Shown in pieces: positions 57,707 through 64,000 of a stretch of 64,000 nt of DNA. Each line of letters starts with the position of its first letter. The first letter of the stretch is position 1. The translations under genes and the position numbers were made by a program. The notes beneath the pieces are model-generated. The model was not told where the DNA came from, ran no database searches, and worked only from the letters and a program-made list of their open reading frames with translations. Source of the DNA: Wansuia hejianensis (GTDB taxonomy: Bacteria > Bacillota > Clostridia > Lachnospirales > Lachnospiraceae); contig NZ_CP060635.1 in the NCBI RefSeq assembly GCF_014337215.1, forward strand, positions 757,501 through 821,500, read 5' to 3'.

Positions 57707-59242
57707 ATGACAACATCACAAATTGGAATGCTGATTTTTATGATTCTGTATCTTGTTGCCATGCTAGGAGTCGGTTTCAAATTTTCAAAGAAGAATGAAA
57801 CAGTTGGTGATTTCTATCTGGGCGGCCGGAAACTGGGGCCGCTGGTGACAGCCATGAGCGCGGAGGCATCGGACATGAGCAGCTGGCTGCTGATGGGGCT
57901 GCCTGGCGTGGCTTATCTGACAGGCATCGCGAGCGCCGGGTGGACGGCGATCGGCCTGGCAATCGGTACATATATGAACTGGCTGATTGTGGCGAAGAGA
58001 ATCCGGAGATATTCTGCAGTAGCGGGTAATTCAATTACAATTCCGGATTTCTTTTCAAACCGCTATCATGATAAAAAGAGAGTGTTAATGTTCATCGCGG
58101 CCGTCGTGATCATTCTCTTTTTCATACCTTATACGGCTTCCGGATTTGCGGCCTGCGGCAAGCTGTTCGCCAGTCTCTTCGGGCTGGATTACCATGTGGC
58201 GATGATTCTCAGCGCCATTGTTATTGTCGGCTACACAACACTGGGAGGGTTTCTGGCCGCCAGCACGACGGATTTCATCCAGAGTATCGTTATGACAGTC
58301 GCCCTGCTGATTGTGCTGGGGTTTGGCGTCCATGTGGCCGGAGGCTTTGACGCGGTCATGGAAAATGCATCCGGTCTGGCGGGCTATCTGAGTATGACGC
58401 AGGTCCACAATGTGGCGACAGGGGGAGCGGACAGCTATGGCCTGATCACCATCGTATCGACGCTGGCCTGGGGCCTCGGGTATTTTGGAATGCCGCATAT
58501 TTTGCTCCGGTTTATGGCAATTGAAGACGACAGTAAGCTGAAAATCTCCAGAAGAGTGGCATCCATCTGGGTGGTGATTTCCATGGCGGTAGCTGTGCTG
58601 ATCGGAATTATAGGGCTCGGCATGACAAATGTAGGCGCAGTTCCTGCTCTGGAAGGCACCCAGTCTGAGACGATCATCGTTAAAATCGCTCAGCTGCTGA
58701 GCCAGAATGGGCTGTTGGCCGCATTGTTCGCCGGAGTGATCCTCTCCGGGATCCTGGCTTCGACCATGTCAACGGCAGATTCCCAGCTTCTGGCGGCGTC
58801 ATCCTCTGTGTCACAGAATATCATTACCGGTTTCTTCAAGGTGAAGATGAGTGAGAAGAAACTAATGATGATCGCGAGAGGTTGCCTGCTTGCTATTTCT
58901 GTAGTGGCAGTCGTGCTTGCGTGGGACAGCAACAGCTCTGTATTCGGCATTGTATCCTTTGCATGGGCCGGATTTGGAGCATCTTTCGGGCCTGTTGTCC
59001 TGTTCGCGCTGTTCTGGAGGCGATCCAATATGTATGGAGCGCTGGCCGGCATGATTTCGGGCGGAGCGATGGTATTTATCTGGAAATATCTGGTCCGTCC
59101 GCTGGGCGGCGTCTGGGATATCTATGAGCTGCTGCCGGCATTCCTGGTTGCCAGTGCGCTGATCATAATCGTAAGCCTTCTGACAAAAGCTCCGGAAAAA
59201 TCTGTAGTGGAGGAGTTCGACCGGGTAAAGGCCATGAAATGA
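57707..59242 (+). CDS. putP: Sodium/solute symporter, PutP-like (SSS family)
   Basis: 511 aa from ATG 57707; ATG 57683 is also possible, and neither has an ideal ribosome binding site. About thirteen transmembrane helices. Family blocks seen are DFYLGGRKLGPLVTAMSAEASDMSSWLLMGLPG (quoted part: GGRKLGPLVTAMSAEASDMS), GFLAASTTDFIQSIVM, GYFGMPHILLRF and ILASTMSTADSQLLAASS. These match Na+/proline symporters most closely; other solutes of the family cannot be excluded. Na+ dependence suits the sodium-type V-ATPase encoded next door. galK follows after 66 bp. Confidence 0.88.
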   Translation: MTTSQIGMLIFMILYLVAMLGVGFKFSKKNETVGDFYLGGRKLGPLVTAMSAEASDMSSWLLMGLPGVAYLTGIASAGWTAIGLAIGTYMNWLIVAKRIRRYSAVAGNSITIPDFFSNRYHDKKRVLMFIAAVVIILFFIPYTASGFAACGKLFASLFGLDYHVAMILSAIVIVGYTTLGGFLAASTTDFIQSIVMTVALLIVLGFGVHVAGGFDAVMENASGLAGYLSMTQVHNVATGGADSYGLITIVSTLAWGLGYFGMPHILLRFMAIEDDSKLKISRRVASIWVVISMAVAVLIGIIGLGMTNVGAVPALEGTQSETIIVKIAQLLSQNGLLAALFAGVILSGILASTMSTADSQLLAASSSVSQNIITGFFKVKMSEKKLMMIARGCLLAISVVAVVLAWDSNSSVFGIVSFAWAGFGASFGPVVLFALFWRRSNMYGALAGMISGGAMVFIWKYLVRPLGGVWDIYELLPAFLVASALIIIVSLLTKAPEKSVVEEFDRVKAMK

Positions 59243-59308
59243 CGGGAGTTTCTTTACGCGGAATGCTGTGCCGGCAGAGTCAGCGCAGGAGAAAGGTGGA
59301 GGAGAGCT

Positions 59309-60481
59309 TTGACGAAGGATGAATTAGTGGGGAAGTTTCAGGAGATATACGGCGGAGCGGAAGGCGTTAGTGGCTTTTTTGCTCCCGGCCGCGTAAATCT
59401 GATTGGAGAGCATACGGATTATAATGGCGGCCATGTGCTGCCGTGTGCTCTGAGCTTCGGAACCTGGCTGCTGGCAAGAAAGAGGCAGGACCGGAGGCTG
59501 CGTTTTTTCTCGGAGAATTTCAGCCGCCTGGGGGTTATAGAATCAGATCTGGAGGATCTGGCCTGCCGGGAGGAGGCGGGCTGGACGAATTATCCCAAGG
59601 GAGTGATATGGGCGTTTCGTGAGCGTGGATACGAGATAACCCAGGGCCTGGATGTATTCGTATATGGTGATGTTCCCAGCGGCGCCGGGCTGTCATCCTC
59701 AGCGTCGCTGGAAGTGGCTGCCGCGCTGGCGCTGCGGGAGCTTTTTGAACTGAAAGAACTGGCGATGACTGATCTTGCAGTGATCAGCCTGTATTCTGAG
59801 AATCATTTTAACGGCCTGAACTGTGGAATTATGGATCAGTTCGCAGCGGCGATGGGGAAGAAAGACTCTGCTATCTTTCTGGATACGGACACGCTGGCCT
59901 ATGAGTATGTAAACGCGAGGCTGGATCACGCCAGGATAGTAATTACCAACAGCAAAGTAAAGCACAGTCTGGTGGATTCCGCCTATAATGACAGAAAGCG
60001 GGAAAGCGATAGGGCGCTGAAGATGCTGCAGCGGGCGGTGGACATCAGAGGGCTGGGTGATCTGACTGAGGAAGACTTCGAACGCTGTAAAGAGGCAATC
60101 CAGGATACCGTCTGTGAGAAACGGGCGCGCCACGCAGTATATGAGAACAGGCGCACAATCCGGGCGGCGGCGGCGCTGAATGCGGGAAGAATAGAAGAAT
60201 TCGGAAAGCTCATGAACGAATCCCACAGATCCCTCAGGGATGATTATGAGGTGTCCTGTCGGGAAGTGGACACGCTGGTGGAAATCGCCTGGGAGATTCC
60301 GGGAGTGCTCGGCTCCAGGATCACCGGAGGCGGTTTTGGCGGCTGTACAGTCAGTATTGTGGAACAGGATGCCTTTAACCGGTTCAGGGATACGGTCGTC
60401 AGCAGATACAGAGAGAAAACGGGTATAACAGCGGAAATCTATGCTGCTGAGATAGGAGACGGAGCCAGAAGGCTGTGGTAA
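59309..60481 (+). CDS. galK: Galactokinase
   Basis: 390 aa, GHMP kinase. It phosphorylates alpha-D-galactose at C1 in the Leloir pathway. Signature APGRVNLIGEHTDYNGGHVLP, ATP loop DVPSGAGLSSSASLEVAAAL, catalytic-region LNCGIMDQFAAAMGKKDSA, and C-terminal GSRITGGGFGGCTVSIV are all present. The start is TTG 59309, with GGAGG 6 bases upstream and no ATG nearby. No galE or galT is in the window, so the rest of the pathway is elsewhere. Confidence 0.94.
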   Translation: MTKDELVGKFQEIYGGAEGVSGFFAPGRVNLIGEHTDYNGGHVLPCALSFGTWLLARKRQDRRLRFFSENFSRLGVIESDLEDLACREEAGWTNYPKGVIWAFRERGYEITQGLDVFVYGDVPSGAGLSSSASLEVAAALALRELFELKELAMTDLAVISLYSENHFNGLNCGIMDQFAAAMGKKDSAIFLDTDTLAYEYVNARLDHARIVITNSKVKHSLVDSAYNDRKRESDRALKMLQRAVDIRGLGDLTEEDFERCKEAIQDTVCEKRARHAVYENRRTIRAAAALNAGRIEEFGKLMNESHRSLRDDYEVSCREVDTLVEIAWEIPGVLGSRITGGGFGGCTVSIVEQDAFNRFRDTVVSRYREKTGITAEIYAAEIGDGARRLW

Positions 60482-60506
60482 ATGCAGCATGAGTGTCAAA
60501 AAGTGA

Positions 60507-60535
60507 TTGACATTTTAAAAAGATGGTGATATGTT
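60507..60535 (+). promoter_or_regulatory. Promoter of the T-box/leuA transcript
   Basis: Perfect TTGACA (60507-60512), 17 bp, TATGTT (60530-60535); transcription would begin near 60542, just before the T-box stem I. Confidence 0.7.
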
Positions 60536-60541
60536 ATTTAA

Positions 60542-60833
60542 AACAGACAAATACGATGACGAGGATTAGTACATTTGATTCCTGAATTCAGAAAACTGCT
60601 GGGCGATGCGAAGCAGTGGACGGAACATCTGGAACTGCCCTCCGAGTGGCTGCCCGAAATCTCAGGAAAGTAGATGCAGACGGAGCCCCACCGTTACGAG
60701 GGGGAGGATATAAGATCGGGAGATCCGTATCCGGTGAGTGTACGGAGCAATCCGTGAAATAAGAGTGGTACCGCGTAGGATGATGAATCAGTCCTCCGTC
60801 TCTTGCAGTAATGCAGAGATGGAGGATTTTTTT
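60542..60833 (+). promoter_or_regulatory. T-box riboswitch controlling leuA
   Basis: Stem I begins with GACGAGG and AGTA motifs (about 60557-60571). The T-box sequence AGAGTGGTACCGCG is at 60762-60775, and the terminator follows: TCCTCCGTCTCTTGCA (60792-60807) with TGCAGAGATGGAGGA (60812-60826), then TTTTTTT. Uncharged tRNA pairs with the specifier and the T-box bulge and favours the antiterminator, turning leuA on when an amino acid is scarce. Leucine is expected from the gene; CTG near 60638 and CTC near 60660 are candidate specifiers, but I cannot place the specifier loop with confidence. Confidence 0.88.
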
Positions 60834-60964
60834 GTCAGGCAGGAAATTCGAAAGGATTTCCTGTCTGACAAAAAGCCCTCCGGGCAGGATCGCACTGCGG
60901 CGGAATGGAATTATGTTGCTAAATGCAACCCGCCGCAGGCGGAGAGTCCGGCAAGCCGGACTCT
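60829..60964 (+). repeat. Array of three hairpins between the T-box terminator and leuA
   Basis: IR1: 19-bp arms 60829-60847 and 60856-60874 with one G/T pair, flanked by T and A runs. IR2: CTGCGGCGG (60895-60903) with CCGCCGCAG (60930-60938), enclosing GTTGC-TAAAT-GCAAC (60915-60929). IR3: AGAGTCCGGC-AA-GCCGGACTCT (60943-60964), perfect. No ORF lies here. IR1 is directly attached to the terminator T run. The set may be a second control layer or a non-autonomous palindromic repeat. Confidence 0.6.
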
Positions 60965-61017
60965 TTGTAGTTATCCGCGTGAACATGTGAAAAGATGGAA
61001 AGAGAGGATTTGAAATT

Positions 61018-62676
61018 ATGATGAATTACAAGAAGTATCAGAGGCAGTATTATATGCCGCCTGCAGGGTATACAGACTGGGTGAATAAGGAATCAGTGGA
61101 GCATGCTCCGGTGTGGTGCAGTGTGGATCTGAGAGACGGCAATCAGGCGCTGGTGATTCCCATGAGCCTGGAGCAGAAGCTGGATTTTTTTAAACTCCTG
61201 GTCCAGATTGGCTTTAAAGAAATTGAAGTAGGTTTTCCGGCGGCTTCGGAGACGGAATATGAATTCCTCCGGGCGCTGATTGAGCAGAACCTGATCCCGG
61301 ACGACGTGACGGTACAGGTTTTGACACAGGCCAGGGAGCATATTATACGGAAAACATTTGAAGCGCTGGAGGGATGCAAAAATGCCATCGTCCATGTGTA
61401 TAATTCCACCTCGTTTGCGCAGCGGCAGCAGGTCTTTAAGAAGTCCAAAGAAGAAATTCTCCAGATCGCCGTGGAGGGCGCCAGGCTTCTGAAGGATCTG
61501 ACGGAGGAGTGCGGCGCAGATTACCGGTTTGAATACAGCCCGGAGAGCTTTACGGGAACAGAACCGGAATATGCCCTGGAAGTGTGCAATGCAGTTCTGG
61601 AGGTCTGGAAGCCTACTGCAGACCGGAAAGCGATCATCAATCTGCCCAGTACCGTTCAGCTGTCAATGCCTCACGTCTATGCGAGCCAGATTGAATATAT
61701 GAGCAAGAACATGAAATACAGGGAGAACGTAGTCCTTTCTCTCCATCCTCACAATGACAGGGGCAGCGGCGTCAGCGATGCAGAGCTGGGACTGCTGGCG
61801 GGAGCCGACCGGATCGAGGGCACCCTGTTTGGCAACGGCGAGCGGACCGGGAATGTGGATGTTGTGACGCTGGCCATGAACCTGTATGCCCAGGGTGTAG
61901 ACCCACAACTGGATTTTACCGATATGCCGGGGATCTGTGAGAAATATGAAAACTTTACGGATATGAAGATTAATGAAAGAAGCCCTTACTGCGGCGCTCT
62001 GGTCTTCGCCGCATTTTCAGGCTCTCATCAGGATGCGATTGCCAAGGGCATGCACTGGAGGGAGGAGAAAAATACCGATCTGTGGACGGTGCCTTATCTG
62101 CCGATTGATCCGACAGATATTGGAAGAAATTACGATGCGGATGTCATCCGGATCAACAGCCAGTCCGGGAAGGGCGGCGTCGGATATATTCTGGAGAGAA
62201 ACTACGGCCTGAACCTGCCGCCGAAGATGCGGGAGGCCATGGGATATGCTGCGAAGGATCTGTCCGATCATCTGCATAAAGAGCTGCTTCCGGATGAAAT
62301 CTTCAGCCTGTTTAAAACTGTATTTGAAAATGTCAAGAAGCCTTACAGCATTGATGGAGTACACTTTAAACAGTTGAATGACGGCCGGATTGAGGCGGAA
62401 GTAAATTCTGCCTATAACGGCCAGTATACGAAGACAATTGCGGAAGGCAACGGACGTCTGAATGCGGTCAGCAACGCGCTGAAGAAAGCGCATAATCTGA
62501 AATTTGATCTGGTCACATATCAGGAGCATGCGCTGACCCAGAGCTCCAGCTCCAAGGCTATTGCCTATGTGGGTATTCGGAAACCGGATGGGACGTTGGC
62601 GTGGGGAGCCGGCGTGGACCCTGATATCATCCGGGCTTCCATCGACGCTCTGGTGACGGCGATCAATAACCGGTAA
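61018..62676 (+). CDS. leuA: 2-isopropylmalate synthase
   Basis: 552 aa, the long LeuA type 2 form. It condenses acetyl-CoA with 2-oxoisovalerate, committing carbon to leucine. The TIM barrel shows VDLRDGNQALVIPM (metal and substrate), EFSPESFTGTE-type FEYSPESFTGTEPEYAL, LHPHNDRGSGVSDAELGL and GNGERTGNVDVVTLAMN. The C-terminal LeuA dimer regulatory domain (about 430-552) would bind leucine for feedback inhibition. AGAGGA precedes ATG 61018 (61021 is a second possible ATG). Controlled by the T-box upstream and separated from leuCD by 26 kb. Confidence 0.96.
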   Translation: MMNYKKYQRQYYMPPAGYTDWVNKESVEHAPVWCSVDLRDGNQALVIPMSLEQKLDFFKLLVQIGFKEIEVGFPAASETEYEFLRALIEQNLIPDDVTVQVLTQAREHIIRKTFEALEGCKNAIVHVYNSTSFAQRQQVFKKSKEEILQIAVEGARLLKDLTEECGADYRFEYSPESFTGTEPEYALEVCNAVLEVWKPTADRKAIINLPSTVQLSMPHVYASQIEYMSKNMKYRENVVLSLHPHNDRGSGVSDAELGLLAGADRIEGTLFGNGERTGNVDVVTLAMNLYAQGVDPQLDFTDMPGICEKYENFTDMKINERSPYCGALVFAAFSGSHQDAIAKGMHWREEKNTDLWTVPYLPIDPTDIGRNYDADVIRINSQSGKGGVGYILERNYGLNLPPKMREAMGYAAKDLSDHLHKELLPDEIFSLFKTVFENVKKPYSIDGVHFKQLNDGRIEAEVNSAYNGQYTKTIAEGNGRLNAVSNALKKAHNLKFDLVTYQEHALTQSSSSKAIAYVGIRKPDGTLAWGAGVDPDIIRASIDALVTAINNR

Positions 62677-62792
62677 ATTTGTGTATCATTCTGTAAGCCA
62701 GCGCCGAAGCTGCCGTCTGGAACAGCAAAGAATTTTGGATGCAACGTTTTTGCGTTTTCTGAGCACTATATAAGCAAAAGGAGGAAGTTACT

Positions 62793-63683
62793 ATGAAAAT
62801 GACGGTAAAGAAATTATTGTTCCTTTTGTTGGCCGGCGTATTCTTGCTGTATGGCTGCGGATCCGGGAATTATGCGAATGATACGCCCTCTGAGGAGGAT
62901 TCCGGAAAAACAGCAGACGGCAGCATGAGTGCGGAGCCGGGAAACGGCGGCGGTTCAGACGATGCTGCGGAAGCCATTTGTGCGATGGTTCTCGTTGATC
63001 CGGGCGGAAATAGATATTTCATAGATGTGAATGCCGGCACCTTTTTCACCGCGCCGATTCCGGAAGAGTTTACAAATGCGGATGGAGAGATGCTGGAAGA
63101 GAGCGACCTGAGCGCAGGCGACCTGGTGGAAATCTATGGAAACGGTATCATGCTGGAGAGCTATCCGGGCCAGTATCCAGGCGTCAGCCGGATGGTGCTG
63201 GTACAGGAAGGGACGGAAGAAGACGCCAGTCAGTATCAGGAGCTGATCGATCAGGTCTACGCGGAACCTGACCCCAGCGAACTGCCTGTCATGAGCGTGG
63301 AATATACTACAAAACTGGCAGTTACGTCGATGTTGCTTTCGTCCGGTAATTATGAATGGGCTTACAGCGATGAAAATGGAGAAACCCAGCACGTGGCAGC
63401 CTGTGGCAGCCACATCCTGGAATGGGAAGAGCTGGCAGACGCCAGGCTGGAAGAACCGGCGGATCTGCGGCTGCTTCCCTCCGGTGATATGAAGTCAGTG
63501 GAGATTACCAGATGGCCGGTATCGGCATGGGAAGCCCATGACAGCAGTGCGGCCGGTGAAAAAGTGGAAGCTGCTGAAGAAGAGGGCTCGTATGTGATCA
63601 AAGCTGCGGAGCCGGGATATGTATACCTGGTTGTGGGACACTGGACAGAAGGCTATGTGGAATTTGGATTTTATACTCAATAA
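62793..63683 (+). CDS. Putative lipoprotein, unknown function
   Basis: 296 aa. Lipoprotein signal peptide with lipobox LLYGC (Cys about 23), then an acidic Gly/Ser/Asp-rich linker and a beta-rich C-terminal part (about 60-296). An OB-like segment, MVLVDPGGNRYFIDVNAGT to AGDLVEIYGNGIML, hints at a small beta-barrel, but I do not recognise the family. Strongly acidic overall. AAAAGGAGGAAG gives a good ribosome binding site. Faces leuA upstream and a trp/pab-type gene downstream, with its own probable transcript. Confidence 0.75.
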   Translation: MKMTVKKLLFLLLAGVFLLYGCGSGNYANDTPSEEDSGKTADGSMSAEPGNGGGSDDAAEAICAMVLVDPGGNRYFIDVNAGTFFTAPIPEEFTNADGEMLEESDLSAGDLVEIYGNGIMLESYPGQYPGVSRMVLVQEGTEEDASQYQELIDQVYAEPDPSELPVMSVEYTTKLAVTSMLLSSGNYEWAYSDENGETQHVAACGSHILEWEELADARLEEPADLRLLPSGDMKSVEITRWPVSAWEAHDSSAAGEKVEAAEEEGSYVIKAAEPGYVYLVVGHWTEGYVEFGFYTQ

Positions 63684-63688
63684 GTTAT

Positions 63689-63896
63689 TTGCAGGGAATG
63701 GGCTGCCTGTGTTATAATAAGAAAGACGTTTTGCAGCAAGCTGCGGGGAATTTGTTTCTTGCTTCAGGTCTGGACTCTGATTTGAATTCTTGTCCGGCTT
63801 GCTGACTGAGAAAATAATATAGAAGGATAAGGTGTGCCTGAATTTTCAGAAGACTGCCGGAACAGATGTATGCAGATACATCTGTTTCGGCTTTTT
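63689..63896 (+). promoter_or_regulatory. Promoter and terminator-bearing leader ahead of the trpG/pabA-like gene
   Basis: TTGCAG (63689-63694), 18 bp, perfect TATAAT (63713-63718). The leader has GCAGC-AA-GCTGC and long-range complementary AGCAAG/CTTGCT segments. It ends in a strong terminator: CCGGAACAGATGTAT (63857-63871), GCAG loop, ATACATCTGTTTCGG (63876-63890), then CTTTTTATTT. The next gene starts 50 bp later, so this is either an attenuator or a short independent RNA. No T-box GGTGG motif or run of Trp codons is evident. Confidence 0.5.
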
Positions 63897-63945
63897 ATTT
63901 TAATAGGAAAGTTTTTCTGAAAATATTTGGGCGGAAAGGGGTTTT

Positions 63946-64000
63946 ATGTTAGTGATGATTGACAATTATGATTCTTTTGTGTACAACCTCGCGGCTTATT
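63946..64000 (+). CDS. Glutamine amidotransferase component (TrpG/PabA type), 5' end only
   Basis: The first 18 codons read MLVMIDNYDSFVYNLAAY, the highly conserved start of anthranilate synthase component II and aminodeoxychorismate synthase component II. AAAGGGG lies 8 bases upstream. TrpG and PabA cannot be told apart from this fragment; some organisms use one protein for both tryptophan and folate. The gene runs out of the window. Confidence 0.85.
   Translation, partial: MLVMIDNYDSFVYNLAAY

Noticed and set aside
60829..60964. CRISPR-like or direct repeat array before leuA
   Set aside because: The elements are three different inverted repeats with no repeated unit or regular spacing.

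Overview
The window looks like chromosome of an anaerobic, gut-type Firmicute, most likely Lachnospiraceae (Clostridia). The basis is two [FeFe]-hydrogenases, a nine-gene V-type ATPase, a T-box leader on leuA, Gram-positive surface proteins with cell-wall sorting signals, strong AGGAGG ribosome binding sites, and the marks of a clostridial integrative element. Species cannot be fixed from sequence alone.

Layout. 1-2118: end of polyphosphate kinase and a convergent PHP phosphoesterase. About 2120-16913: an accessory block. It holds scrambled remnants of an integrative conjugative element (DUF4314, ribbon-helix-helix, inverted DUF3846, TrbL-like pieces) and an intact HipB/HipA-like pair. A surface locus follows: a small XRE regulator, a multi-pass membrane protein ending in a LuxR DNA-binding domain, a 118-aa protein, and two sortase-type surface proteins of 700 and 2031 aa with related C-termini. 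The block closes with a dead serine recombinase. 17006-23863: peptidase T, an XRE regulator, xylulokinase, TcdA, a REC/HD-GYP/GGDEF regulator with an Hpt partner, and a cupin. 23891-30511: a Na+-pump-type OadB with a 39-aa OadG-related subunit, a group-B-like [FeFe]-hydrogenase, and a NuoF/GltD fusion overlapping a complex [FeFe]-hydrogenase. 30586-35479: DUF378, ilvN-ilvC, then leuC-leuD divergent from a LysR regulator. 35562-43996: SH3-like surface protein, small membrane protein, MFS transporter, TrpB2, DUF4349 lipoprotein, tRNA-Pro(GGG), a Lon-like AAA+ ATPase without protease, and a membrane-anchored sigma-like protein. 44092-48591: heterodimeric ABC exporter divergent from a LysR gene. 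48675-57301: ntpFIKECGABD on the minus strand. 57707-64000: Na+/solute symporter, galactokinase, T-box plus leuA, a lipoprotein, and the start of a trpG/pabA-type glutamine amidotransferase.

How it works together. Branched-chain amino acid genes recur as separate units (ilvNC, leuCD, leuA), each with its own control signal; ilvB and leuB are not in the window. The V-ATPase rotor keeps the residues known to bind Na+ in Enterococcus hirae NtpK. With the OadB-type pump and the PutP-like symporter this points to a sodium economy. The hydrogenase genes point to hydrogen metabolism tied to pyridine nucleotides.

The least ordinary part is 5463-16361. A membrane-embedded LuxR-type regulator sits just upstream of two palindromic boxes that overlap the promoter of a surface-protein operon. 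This looks like a self-contained sense-and-display module on mobile DNA. No CRISPR array, rRNA or intact insertion sequence was seen.
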